Shown piece after piece: positions 1-11,404 of a stretch of 64,000 bases of DNA. This stretch comes from Elephas maximus indicus (Eukaryota > Chordata > Mammalia > Proboscidea > Elephantidae): positions 39,940,378 through 40,004,377 of the forward strand of contig NC_064839.1 in the NCBI RefSeq assembly GCF_024166365.1. The letters are read 5' to 3'. A program made the position numbers and the translations under genes. The notes below the pieces were generated by a model. That model was not told the origin of the DNA. It ran no database searches and worked only from the letters and a program-made list of their open reading frames with translations. Positions within the stretch are counted from its first letter, which is position 1, and each line of letters opens with the position of its first letter.

Positions 1-75
1 ATAGGGCACTCTGTACTATCTGCTTAATTTTCCTGTAAATCCAAAACTGTATTTTAAAAAATCTATTTTTTTTAA
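1..75 (+). mobile_element. Old LINE 3' end, cut by window edge
   Basis: CACTCTGTACTATCTGCTTA and CCTGTAAATCCAAAACTGT resemble the element at 44.54-44.64 kb. Confidence 0.5.
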
Positions 76-854
76 ATGAAAACTGTAAAAAGTATCTTAA
101 AAATTAATTTATAAGCAAATGTCGTGGGCTTTGTTAGCAGACACCTGAGGGTTCAAGCCCCAGATCTGCCTCTGGAATAGCCTGAATGAGCCTTGATTTC
201 TTTCTCTGGGGGTAAACACGGCAGTGGGTTTGGTTTTGGTTTTGGGGGGGTTAACAGTCATGCCTATGGGGTTGGGTTAAGGGCTCCAGAACTCTGTCAC
301 TGTAGTGTGGCAGTCAAAACTTAGGTTGCCTATGTGACATCCATGCCCTGGGTCAGGAGTGACCTTCTGGCTCTCAGGAGGTGGTAGGGGGTGGGCTGGG
401 GACCAGGAGGCACTTCTCCAGAGATGTGGCTCAAAGAAGGATTCCTGGCTTTGGGAAAAACCATGGGAAGATGCAGCCTCAGCTGGGCCAGCTGGTCCCC
501 AGTTTCACTGGGACTTGGGACAGGCCCTCCAACAAGGCAAGAGGGAAGACTATGTAACCTGTGACCCAGCCTTGGTGGAGGTGGGAAGGAGTTTGGAGAG
601 CCGGGAGGCCAGAAGAACCACCACCCTGCCCTGGTCTACCCCTTTTCACTGTGGGGCCTTGGGACAGCCCCTAATCACCTTCACCCATAAAATAGCTACA
701 AAGGCCACCTCCAGGCTGGTGGTGGGGTATAAGGAGGCAATGGAAGAGAAGGTTTAAATGTATTTTATTCCACCAAGCATCCAGAGGCACTAATATTACT
801 ACTGTCAGACCCAGAAGCCAGCACAGAGCTCAAAGGGCAGCAGCAGGGAGAGGA
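76..854. other. No gene recognised
   Basis: An open frame of 132 codons (359-757) has no recognisable domain and no splice or promoter context. The stretch 115-210 has a MIR-like GTTCAAGCCCCAGATCTGCC. Nothing else is supportable. Confidence 0.6.
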
Positions 855-1015
855 ACAACATGCAGGTGCCTGAGCATGACTTCACCTTTCTGAGCCTGTT
901 TCCTCATCTGTAATATGGAAATAACAACAGTACTTCACCCCCCCGTGAAGTAAGTAGTACTTGCACAGGGCTTAGCAACTGCCTGGCACCAAGGTGCTCC
1001 TTAAACAATCGCTCC
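855..1015 (+). repeat. MIR SINE
   Basis: TTTCTGAGCCTGTTTCCTCATCTGTAA-type core and GGGCTTAGCAACTGCCTGGC, a diverged MIR. Confidence 0.75.
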
Positions 1016-1669
1016 TCCTGCCCCCCATCCACCTTCGTAAGAGGTGAATGTCACCCAAGTTCACTAGGTCATTCTGGAAGAATTGCGGTCCCTGCCAGGG
1101 CTTCTTCCACCCCAGTTATAAGTGTTCTCAGATCTGAGGACTAAGGACGCCACCCCATCACTACTATTATGGCTGGTGTCTATTACCAATCTTACTAGGC
1201 TGGGAGCTGGACGAATTAAATCACATGGACAAGATGTTGGCACCCACACAGCTTGCAACGTAAGACACATGAAAAACACGTGGTTACCAAAAAGGCAAAA
1301 TGAACTCGACATCCATGAAAAGACTTGACTTCAAGCCCTGGAAGAGTTAACGAGGGTCTCATTTAATGGAAGGAAAAGGGAGGCCCTGAGTGACAGAGAG
1401 CCTGCCCTCCAGTCAAGGTCAGTGGTGTCTTGACAGAGTTGTCCTTGGACCCAGGGTTTAAGTCAGCCAGAGGGAAGGGGCACAGCAGTGACTCACTGGA
1501 AGGGGGGACACAGCAGCAGGTAAATCCATGCCTGTGAGAGCATTAGCGCTCCCCCAGCCCCAACAGGAATCAAGAACTGTCTGCCAGAGTAGGGTAGCAG
1601 GGAGTGGCGAGCTTGTGGGAGGTGGATTTTGGAGACTTCCACACCAGCACAGACGACTGGAGACATACT

Positions 1670-1765
1670 GGCTGGGTTCAAATCCCAGCTCCATCACTTG
1701 TTGACTGCAAATGTGGGCAGAAGACTTAACCCCTGGGCCTCAGCTCCCAGCTATAAAATGGCCAG
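1670..1765 (+). repeat. MIR SINE
   Basis: GGCTGGGTTCAAATCCCAGC, then TCCATCACTTGTTGACTGC and AGACTTAACCCCTGGGCCTC. Confidence 0.75.
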
Positions 1766-2693
1766 CCCTCCCACCTGCCTCACCCCCATCCCCATCCTTC
1801 ACACAGCCTTCAGCCCCAGCCTTTCCACAATATGGAGGACAGAGCCTCGGGGAACCCCAACTCCACCCCCATCTCATACAGGAGTCTCCTCTGAGCTTGT
1901 CCAGCTTCTCGTTGCATGCTTCTACTAACACGGAGGTCACCACTCCAAAAGGCAGCCTGCTCCATGTTCAGACAGTTCTGATCAAAAGTTCTTCTTTTGG
2001 CCAAAAGCTGGTTCTTTGAAAAAAATAACAAAATTGATAAACCACTGGCCAGACAGACTAAAGAAATACAGGAAAGGAAACAACCTGAATAAGAAATGAG
2101 ATGGGCCATATAACAACAGACCCAACTGAAATTAAAAGAATCATATCAGATTAATATGAAAAATTGTACTCTAACAAATTTGCAAACCTAGAAGAAATGG
2201 ATGAATTCCTAGAAAAACACTACCTACCTAAACTAAAACAATCAGAAGTAGAACAACTAAATAGACCCATAACAAAAAAAGGGATTGAAGAGGTAATCAA
2301 AAACTCCCAACAAAAAAAAGCCCTGGCCCAGACGGCTTCACTGCAGAGTTCTACCAAACTTTCAGAGAAGAGTTAACACCACTAAATACTAAAGGTATTT
2401 CAAAGCATAGAAAATGATGGCACACTACCTAACTCATTCTATGAAGCCAGCATATCCCTGATAACAAAACCAGGTAAAGACACCATAAAAGAAGAAAATT
2501 ACAGACCTATATCCCTCATGAACATGAATGCAAAAATCCTCAGCAAAATTCTAGCCAATAGAATTCAACAACATATCAAAAAAAAATCCACCATGACCAA
2601 GTGGGATTTATACCAGGTATGACAGGTTAGTTCAATATTAGAAAAACCATTAATGTAATCCACCATATAAATAAAACAAAAGACAAGAATCAT

Positions 2694-3425
2694 ATGATCT
2701 TATCAATTGATGCAGAAAAGGCATTTGACAAAGTCCAACACCCATTCATGATAAAAACTCTCAGCAAAATAGGAATTGAAGGAAAATTCCTCAACATGAT
2801 AAAGGGCATCTATACAAAGCCAACAGCCAACATCATTCTAAATGGAGAGAGCCTGAAAGCATTTCCCTTGAGAACGGGGACCAGACAAGGATGCCCTTCA
2901 CCACCACTCTTATTCAATATTGTGCTGGAAGTCCTAGCCAGAGCAATTAGGCTAGACAAAGAAATAAAGGGCATCCAGATTGGCAAGGAAGAAGTAAAAT
3001 TATCTCTATTTGCAGATGACATGATCTTATACACAGAAAACCCTAAGGAATCCTCCAGAAAACTACTGAAACTAATAGAAGAGTTTGGCAGAGTTTCAGG
3101 TTACAAGATAAACATACAAAAATCACTTGGATTCCTCTACATCAACAAAAAGAACATCGAAGAGGAAATCACCAAATCAATACCATTCATAGTAGCCCCC
3201 AAGAAGATAAAATACTTAGGAATAAATCTTACCAAAGATGTAAAAGACCTATACAAAGAAAACTACAAAGTACTAGTGCAAGAAACTAAAAGGGACCTAC
3301 ATAAGTGGAAAAACATACCTTGCTCATGGATAGGAAGACTTAACATAGTAAAAATGTCTATTCTACCAAAAGCCATCTATATATACAATGCACTTCCGAT
3401 CCAAATTCTAACAACATTTTTTTAA
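2694..3425 (+). pseudogene. L1 ORF2 fragment: reverse transcriptase domain
   Basis: An open stretch of 243 codons with the L1 RT signatures [18 protein letters not shown] and FADDMILY. It is cut off downstream by a frameshift and has no ORF2 start or endonuclease domain upstream, so it is a fossil fragment and not a gene. Confidence 0.95.
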
Positions 3426-3426
3426 T

Positions 3427-4221
3427 GTGATGGAGAATCAAATCACACACTTCATATGGAAGGGAAAGAAGCCCCGGATAAGTAAAGCATTACTGAAAAA
3501 GAAGAATAAAGTGGGAAGCCTCACTCTACCTGATTTTAGAACATATTATACAGCCACAGTACTCAAAACAGCCTGGTACTGGTACAACAACAGGCACATA
3601 GACCAATGGAACAGAATTGAGAACCCAGATATAAATCCATCCACATATGAGCAGCTGATATTTGACAAAGGCCCAGTGTCAGTTAATCGGGGAAAAGATA
3701 GTCTTTTTAACAAATGGTGCTGGCATAACTGGATATCCGTTTGCAAAAAAATGAAACAGGACCCATACCTCATGCCATGCTCAAAAACTAACTCCAAGTG
3801 GATCAAAGACCTAAACATAAAGGCTAAAACGATAAAGATCATGGAAGAAAAAATAGGGACAATGTTAGGAGCCCTAATACAAGGCATAAACAGAATACAA
3901 AACATTACTAAAAATGATGAAGAAAAACCAGATAACTGGGAGCTCCTAAAAATCAAACAACTATGCTCATCTAAAGACTTTATCAAAAGAGCAAAAATAC
4001 CACCTACAGATTGGGAAAAAATTTTCAGCTATGACATCCCCGACCAGTGCCTGATCTCTAAAATCTATATGATTCTGTTAAAACTCAACCACAAAAAGAC
4101 AAACAACCCAATTAAAACTTGGGCAAAGGATATGAACACGCACTTCACTAAAGAAGATATTCAGGCAGCTAACAGATACATGAGAAAATGCTCTCGATCA
4201 TTAGCCGTTACAGAAATGTAA
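3427..4221 (+). pseudogene. L1 ORF2 fragment: C-terminal part
   Basis: A 264-codon open stretch continuing the L1 ORF2 after a frameshift, including the thumb and C-terminal region (FIWKGKKPRISK, ...WCWHNWISVCKKMK). It ends at the ORF2 end, after which L1 3' sequence continues. Confidence 0.93.
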
Positions 4222-5787
4222 ATTAAAACTATGATGAGATTCCATCTCACTCCAACGAGGCTGGCATTAATCCAAAAAACACAAAATAATAAATGTTGGA
4301 GAGGCTGCAGAGACATTGGAACTCTTATACGCTGCTGGTGGGAATGTAAAATGGTACAACCACTTTGGAAATCTATCTGGTGTTTCCTTAAAAAGTTAGA
4401 AATATAACTACCGTACAACCCAGAAATCCCACTCCTTGGAATATATCCTAGAGAAATAAGAGCCTTTACACGAACAGATATATGCACACCCATGTTTATT
4501 GCAGCACTGTTTACAACAAAAAGCTGGAAGTAACCAAGGTGTCCATCAACGGATGAATGGATAAATAAATTATGGTATATTCACACAATGGAATACTATG
4601 CATCGATAAAGAACAGTGATGAATCTGTGAAACATTTCATAACATGGAGGAACCTGGAAGGAATTATGCTGAGTGAAATTAGTCAGATGCAAAAGGACAA
4701 ATATTGGATAAGACCACTATTATAAGATCTTGAGAAATAGTTTTAACTGAGAAGAACACATTCTTTTGTGGTTACAAGAGGGCAGAGGGAGGGAGGGTGG
4801 GAGAGGGTTATTTACTGATTAGATAGTAGATAAGAACTACTTTAGGTAAAGGGAAGGACAACACTCAATACAGGGAAGGTCAGCTCAACTGGACTGGACC
4901 AAAAGCAAAGAAGTTTCCTGGATAAACTGAATGCTTCAAAGGTCAGCGGAGCAAGGGCGGGGGTTTGGGGACTATGGCTTCAGGGGACATCTAAGTCAAT
5001 TGGCAAAATAAATTCTATTAAGAAAACATTCTGCATCCCACTTTGAAGTGTGGCATCTGGGGTCTTAAATCCTAACAAGCGGCCATCTAAGATGCATCAA
5101 TTGGTCTCAACCCACCTGGATCAAGGGAGAATGAAGAACACCAAGGTCACAAGATAATTATGAGCCCAAGAGACAGAAAGGGCCACATGAACCAGAGACT
5201 TACATCATCCTGAGATCAGAAGAACTAGATGGTGCTTGGCCACAACCAATGACTGCCCTGACAGGGAGCACAACAGAGAACCCCTGAGGGAGCAGGAGAA
5301 CAGTGGGATACAGACTCCAAATTCTCATAAAAAGACCAGACTTAATGGTCTGACTGAGACGAGAAGAATCCCGGCAGTCATGGTCCCCAAACCTTCTGTT
5401 GGCCCAGGACGGAAACCATTCCCGAAGACAACTCATCAGGCATGGATTGGACTGGACAATGGGTTGGAGAGAGATGCTGATGAGGAGTGAGCTACTTGTA
5501 TCAGATGGACACTTGAGACTGTGTTGGCATCTCCTGTCTAGAGGGGAGATGGGAGGGTAGAGAGGGTTAGAAACTGGCAAAACGGTCACGAAAGGAGAGG
5601 CTGGAAGGAAGGAGTGGGCTGACTCATTAGGGGGAGAGTAAAGGGGAGTATGTAGTAAGGTGTGTATAAGTTTATATGTGAGAGACTGACTTGATTTGTA
5701 AACTTTCACTTAAAGCATAATAAAAATTATTAAAAAAAAAAAAAGTTCTTCTTTTGGCTGAGCCAAAATCTCCTCTTTGCAAACTGT

Positions 5788-6928
5788 CTGTCTTAGTTAC
5801 CTAGTGCTGCTATAACAGAAATACCACACTGTGGAACCAAATTGGCAAGATCCAACTCTTCAAAACCTAGGAGATCCCGGAGACCGTGGCCCCACACTTT
5901 GAAACTGAGAAGGCCCTGCTTTCTGTGCTCCTTCTAACAGTTTTGCTGATCCCTGAGCTGCTCCAGGGGTCCTTTTCTTTTCTTAGAGGACAACAGATAT
6001 AGCTCCTTTGGCCTGTTCCCCTTCTTATAGAATTCCAAGAGGCAGACAGCATTCTTTCCTTTAGTTCTTTCTCTGTCCCCTTGAGTCTAAGCTGATGGGT
6101 TTTCTGCTGTGATAGTAGGTTAGATCCATCAGTCACAGGCTTAGTCTCTTTAACAAAAGGTTGTATAGCCACATCCTTGGTCAACATTCTAGAACACATG
6201 TCCTTAGTTTGCACAACAGAATTTCCCAAACCTTTTAAGTTCTGTTTTCATTTTGCACATTTTATTTTTAAGTCCATCTCTTTCCTCTTGCATTTTACTA
6301 TAAGCAGCAAGGAGAAACCACATGGCCCCTTTAAGATCTTACTTAGAAATCTCCTCAGCCAGATGTCTAAGTTCATCACTTCTACCTTCCACCAAACATT
6401 TGAACATAATTCAGACAAGTTCTTTGCCACCACATAAAAAGCAGTGCCCTTCCTCCACTGTCCAATCGCATGTTCATCGTTTTCTTTTAAAGCCTCACCA
6501 GAAGCACATTTAACATCCACATTTCTAGCAACATTCTGTTCTTGGTGCCATATGTATTCTCTAAGGTGAAAGAGACTTTCTATAGCGCTCCTCACTTCTT
6601 TGTGAGCCCTCACCAGAATTGCCTTTGACACCCATAATTCTATCAACAGTCTTTTCAAGGAGGCACCTTAAAACTCTTCCAGCCTCCACCCATTACCCAA
6701 TTCTAAAACCACTTCCACACTGTAGGTATTTGTTAGAGCAGCATCCTTACTTCTCGGTACCAAATTCTGTCTTAGTTATCTAGTGCTGCTATAACAGATA
6801 TACTCAAGTGAATGGCTTTAACAAACAGAAATGTATTTTCTCACAGTTTAGGAGGCTAGAAGTTCAATGTCTGCCAAACCACTGAGATCGCAGCCTAGCC
6901 AAGTTGACACATAACATTAACCATCACA
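5788..6928 (-). mobile_element. MaLR (ERVL-MaLR) retroelement remnant with truncated LTR ends
   Basis: Read on the minus strand, 6,928 to about 6,770 looks like an internally deleted MaLR LTR: it starts TGTGATGGTTAATG and ends in a TTATAGCAGCACTAG-type end. It is followed by GAATTTGGTACCGAGAAG, the hallmark start of MaLR internal sequence, and then the degenerate gag-like internal region. The same LTR 3' end (about 45 bp) recurs at 5,788-5,833, so the 3' LTR is only a stub. Two open stretches of 120 and 136 codons (5,867-6,229 and 6,248-6,658) are chance survivors of the internal region. MaLRs lack env and are non-autonomous relics of ERVL. Confidence 0.8.
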
Positions 6929-7189
6929 CTGCCCCTTAGTGGAAGCAACTTTTCTCCCAGGGGCTTTCCATTGCCTGGAATCTGCCTATTCCTCAGATAC
7001 TGGGAACTCATCCAGCAGGCTCCCCAACCACCCCACCCCCACCCCCCAAGTCACTCCTCCAGCAAGTTTCCCCTGAACCCCAAACCCCTCCCATGTGCGC
7101 CTGGACCTGTTGCCATCTCTGCAATGACACTTACTTGCAGACAGAAAGCCTTGGATTTCCCAGCCCTGATACTAATGGTAGCTAGTTCA

Positions 7190-7350
7190 CATACACTGCC
7201 TCACTCCATCCTCAAAAATCCCTGTGAGGGAGGCACTATTTTTATCCCCATTTACAGCTGAGGAAAGTGGGGCTCAGAGGGGCATGGTGCCTGGCCCAGA
7301 GTCCCCCAGCCAGCACGTGGCAGAGCTAGAATTCAAGCTCGGGGCTTGTC
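7190..7350 (-). repeat. MIR SINE
   Basis: CCATTTACAGCTGAGGAAAG, GGGCTCAGAGGGGC and GGCAGAGCTAGAATTCAAGC are reverse-strand MIR text. Confidence 0.8.
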
Positions 7351-7579
7351 CCAGGCCTCAGGCAACTCGCCTTCCCGCCTTGGAGCGCAAGGCAAGGGCC
7401 CGCTGGTGCCCTCCTCCACGCAGCTGAATCGGTCAGGGGCCTCTTTGGGGCCTCCAACACTGTCTGTGCCCCTTCAGGGCCTGGCCTGTGAGGAGGCGGT
7501 GACCTCGGAGAGGCACTCCCGCCGGGAGGTGCATGACTAATCCCAGCCCCCTTGGTTCCCCTGACCCTGACGACCCTAA

Positions 7580-7940
7580 AACTAGCATTTCAGTAAAGGC
7601 CTTACCCTGTGCTGGGCGGCCGCAGAGCCGACTGCCTAGAGCGCAGGGAGGCTGCTTCGGGCCTGGCCGCGCGCCGTCCGGTGGCGACCCCCGCCCTTCG
7701 CCAAGCTGGGCCGCCCTCAGCGCCGGGCCTCGGGGCTGGCTTTGCCGCCAGCCAGATAGGCGGGTTGCGTCTCGGATTATTTTGCGCGAGAGCAGGGTAG
7801 GCGCGGGGGCGGCGGCGGCGCGGGGATTCTCGAATCAGTTAGGGCCGGGGCGGGCGGCCAGAACCTGGGCGGGGAGGGCCGCCCCTGCCTGGCCAGGAGC
7901 ACGGTGTGGCCGGAGGGACCAGGCAGCAGACATGAACCCA
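7580..7940. promoter_or_regulatory. CpG island, candidate promoter
   Basis: A compact GC-rich block with roughly three dozen CpG dinucleotides in about 300 bp by hand count, including GC boxes (GGGGCGGGCGG, CTGGGCGGGGAGG) and a GGCGGCGGCGGCG run. It is the only such island in the window. It lies 11 kb past the SF3B3 stop codon. In human the next gene downstream of SF3B3, on the same strand, is IL34, so an upstream IL34 first exon or a non-coding RNA start is possible. No splice-supported exon can be assigned, and the open frames over it are a GC effect. Confidence 0.6.
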
Positions 7941-7984
7941 GGCAGATCCGAAGGCCACATTCCTGCTGCCGCAGCGATCCGCGT

Positions 7985-8110
7985 AACCCTGAGCAAGCTA
8001 GGAAACGTCCCTCTATGCCTCGGTTTTTTAATCTGTAAAATAGGGAGATGAATTCAACTCTTGCAAGGGAGCTGTGAGCATTAAGTGAGCATGAACAAGC
8101 AGTGCCAGGC
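7985..8110 (+). repeat. MIR SINE
   Basis: CTATGCCTCGGTTTTTTAAT CTGTAAAATAGG and GCATTAAGTGAGCATGAAC. Confidence 0.65.
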
Positions 8111-8639
8111 TGAAAAGTGGGCGGCGAATAGTGCTCGCTCCCACTGCCTTCTCCCACACAGCTATGGCACACCTATCCTGCACCTATCCCTCAACGCTGT
8201 ACCCTTCATCGCTGGAGAAGTTGAGGGAGCCTTGCGATTAAGGGTCCAGCCTCCCAAGTGACTCCTTTGCGGAGTAACACATTTGGATGTATTAATTCTG
8301 ATCTGCTTCTAAGGTAACGCACACACACAAAAAAAATTCCTTCAGGTAAACAAAGATACGGGCACAGGGATATTTATTATTATTTGTAACAGTGATAATT
8401 TGGTAGCACTCCAAAATTAACATACAGGGACTAGTTAGGTAAATTATGGTTCCACCATACAATGTAATACTACATAAAAAAAAAAAAATACTACATAGTC
8501 ACTATAAATGATGATGGCTTCTACCTTTATGCAAAGATTTCCATGTCATACTATATTGAGTAAAAAAAATAAAGCAGTGGGTTATAAGAAAAACAATGTA
8601 CAGATGATCCTATAGGAAATAGGGCTGTGTGTTTGTATG

Positions 8640-8810
8640 TACAGACCCTTGCTACTCCAAGTGGTTTCCTGACCAGCAGAAGTAGGATCATGTGAGAGCT
8701 TGTTAGGAATATAGCATCTTGAGCCCCACCCCAGGACTTTGGAATCAGAACCTGCATTTTAACAAAATCCCCAGGTGATTTGTGTGCAGGTTGCAATTGG
8801 AGAAGCCATG
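8640..8810 (-). mobile_element. MER5A-like hAT DNA transposon fossil
   Basis: AGCTTGTTAGGAATATAGCA, GAGCCCCACCCCAGGACTTT and AAAATCCCCAGGTGATTTGT are MER5A reverse-complement text. Confidence 0.8.
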
Positions 8811-8951
8811 AAGGAAGGCACTATCCAGAGAATTGCCCCATAAAAACACGGTCACCCTGGGGTGGGGGGGGGTTGGGATTTTCTTGTCTTCTTTGTGCTA
8901 TTCTGAATGGTAGGTATTTTTCATAATAAGCCTGCATCATAAAAACAATAA

Positions 8952-9119
8952 CCAAAAACCAAACCCATTGCCATTGAGTGGAGTCCAACTCATAGTGACT
9001 CTATAGGACAGAGTAGAGCTGCCTCATAGGGTTTCCAAAGAGCACCTGGTGGATTCGAACTGCTGACCTTTTGGTTAGCAGCTGATCTCTTAACCACTGC
9101 ACCACCAGGGCTCTATAAC
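8952..9119 (-). mobile_element. Afrotherian tRNA-headed SINE with RTE-like tail
   Basis: Full-length copy on the minus strand with a 14-bp perfect target-site duplication CATAAAAACAATAA (8,938-8,951 and 9,120-9,133). Confidence 0.93.
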
Positions 9120-10154
9120 CATAAAAACAATAAAGCTATTAAAAAGCTTGCAAGGAGATTTTAATGACATGAGGAAGTCAGAAGACGAGAAAGCATGACA
9201 AGTGCTGGCTCTTGCAGCAGAGGGAAGCCTGGTGTGGCTGGAGGGAAGGGAGACTGTTGAGGGGATGCATGAGTGATGAAGCCTGAGTGGGGCTGGGCCT
9301 TGGTGATGGAAGGCCCTGCCTTCCTAGGCTAGAGAGTATACTTTCTCATGCTGTGATGGGCAGCAGGCAGCCTGGAAAGCTTTAGGGCAGGGGCCTAACC
9401 TGACCTGTCCAAATAGCTGTCAGGCAAGTATATATCACTTTGGCCTTTCATACTCATCACCTTGACCTGAACCTTCCTAACTATAGCCAAGTCCCAATCC
9501 CACCTACCTGGAGAGGCTACAAGAGGGAAGTCCTGGCTGGTTGTCCAGGCGTGATCAGTGGGCCCTTCCTTTGGGGATGTACAGATGGTGCTCTTCCGGC
9601 AGCCCCTGGGACATGTGGCATGTACATTCCCTTCAGACTACAACCCAGTTCCTGCTGGACAATCCCAAGCCCTCTAATCTCATGATATATGGCCCTCACG
9701 CACAAGTCTGTAGGACAGCCAGAACCCAGGATCCTCCTGGGATCATCCAGGGCCTGGAGGCGAGACCTCCTCAGAGTCTCACAAGGTCAAAGGGTCAGAC
9801 CTCCTATTTCAGAGATGCCTCTTCCTCCCAAGGCTAGGTCACGGAAGGCCATAGGACAGTACCGCCTTGTGGAGGGGGGCAGCTAGGGCCTCCAGATACA
9901 CATTGCAGATCTCTAGAAGGAAGGAGCTATAAGAAGACTAACTGCCCTAAGCCCTTATCTAATAAGCAAGGGAAGACCCACCTACTCTGATGGTGGAGCT
10001 CAGACCAGAACCCAGGCCCCAAGTCTGGGCCGGGAAAGAACCCCACCCTCCACAGTTATTGATTTTGAATGCCACCAAAGCCCCTGAGTTGGGGTGGAAG
10101 GATGGGGCCATTTGAGACCTCAAACACCATCCCCTGTCCCCAAAACCTGCCTGA

Positions 10155-10365
10155 ATCCCCACATCCTTGAGATATCAAGTCCAAATTCTTGCTTGACCTT
10201 CAAGGTTCTTCAAACTCTGATCCACTTGGACTTCTGTCATCTCCTACTCTCCCTTTTCCTATACCCAGCCTGGAGCCTTCCCGGAACTTCTCACCATTCC
10301 CCAAACATGACTCAGCCTTGCCACTTGCTGTTCTTATTTCCTTCCTTCTGCCTAATAAATTGTTG
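10155..10365 (+). repeat. L2-like LINE fragment
   Basis: AAGTCCAAATTCTTGCTTGA CCTTCAAGG and GATCCACTTGGACTTCTGTC follow the L2 3' region. Confidence 0.6.
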
Positions 10366-10609
10366 TTATTCTTAAGCATGGAGCTGTTTCCTGAGTGACC
10401 AGGCAGACTTGGTCAGTGTCTCCTCTGCCCCCATGGTACAAGCCTATATCAAGAACAGGGAGGCTCTCTTCCCAGTTTCCAGCACCATGGCCAGCCAGTC
10501 CAATAAATGTTGACTGAGAAAACTAACACGAGTTTTATGCCTTTCTTTTATGGCTAATTCTAGTCCTTTCCTAATGGCTCTGGAGCCTAGCCTTGACCTT
10601 TCACAGTAA

Positions 10610-10810
10610 AGGCCACCTAAGTGCCAGCTGCTTGATCTATGTTATCTCATGTAATTCTGTGGCACGGTATCAACATTTCCATTTTACAGATGAGGAAAGT
10701 GAAGCTCAGAGAAATCCAATGACTGTCCACAGCTGGGAAGTAATGGGGCCAGGACTAGAATCTAGTCTGACCAGCCTGGAGCCTGTGCTCAGTCTGCTGT
10801 GCCACGATGT
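10610..10810 (-). repeat. MIR SINE
   Basis: CCATTTTACAGATGAGGAAA GTGAAGCTCAGAG, reverse-strand MIR core. Confidence 0.8.
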
Positions 10811-11189
10811 ATGGTCTCCCAGTAACATACCATGGCAGAAAGTGTGCCCACAGACTTCCCAGGACTCTCCACTCAGTCCAGGGATCTTTTAAACATGAAC
10901 TCTGAGGAAGGTAGCTGAGATGGGAAGGGTGGTACCCAGATTTGATGGCAGTGGGAGGCTGAGAGCCTGGGGACCCTCAGAAGGAGGCCAATCTGACGTG
11001 CTGCCCCCTGCTGCCCAGCCCTCCACCTCTAGAACACATAGGGGTCATCCCACCTCCATGTCTAAGCCAAAAAAATCCTCTAAAAGGTGATGGAGATTTG
11101 TATTCCAGTTACAATGGGGCCGGGTAAGAAGATGCCCAGCTTGTAAAATGGCCCAGAGAAAGCTCCAGACTTGGGAGAGCCCTCCAGGG

Positions 11190-11402
11190 GTGCTTATCAA
11201 TTGCCAGACATGGTGTGAAGTGCTTTACAAACACTACCTCTCTTTCCAATACCTCTAAAATGTTTTATAATCTCTATTTACATATGAGCTAACTGAGGCA
11301 CAATGAAGCTATTAGGTGGGTGTTCAAGGTCATGTAGTTAACTGCAAACTCAGGCTAGCCTGCCTTCAAAGGCCAAGATCTTAACCATTCTGCTAGACTG
11401 CC
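11190..11402 (-). repeat. MIR SINE
   Basis: TGGTGTGAAGTGCTTTACAA, then CTAACTGAGGCACAATGAAG, then TCTTAACCATTCTGCTAGAC. Confidence 0.75.
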
Positions 11403-11404
11403 TC

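Larger units (their letters stand above)
2002..5740 (+). mobile_element. L1 LINE, 5'-truncated, with reverse transcriptase part of ORF2 and 3' UTR
   Basis: A 3.7-kb L1 insertion on the plus strand, framed by an 18-bp perfect duplication (AAAAGTTCTTCTTTTGGC at 1,984-2,001 and 5,741-5,758) and ending in a poly(A) tail. It starts inside ORF2 (the KPLARQT-like region), runs through the reverse transcriptase palm with the FADD motif (about 3,009-3,020), and continues to the ORF2 C-terminus near 4,221. ORF2 is broken by stops before 2,694 and by a frameshift at the T-run near 3,420, so it is dead. The 3' UTR includes a G-rich polypurine block (4,778-4,808) and ends AATAAAAATTATT plus A-tail. Its 3' ~1 kb recurs in several other copies in the window. 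Confidence 0.95.

Noticed and set aside
359-757. A 132-codon open frame near the left edge
   Set aside because: No recognisable protein family and no splice or promoter context.
7533-8051. A 172-codon open frame over the CpG island
   Set aside because: GC-rich DNA has few stop codons. No domain, no codon bias and overlapping frames on both strands, so it is treated as a composition artefact.
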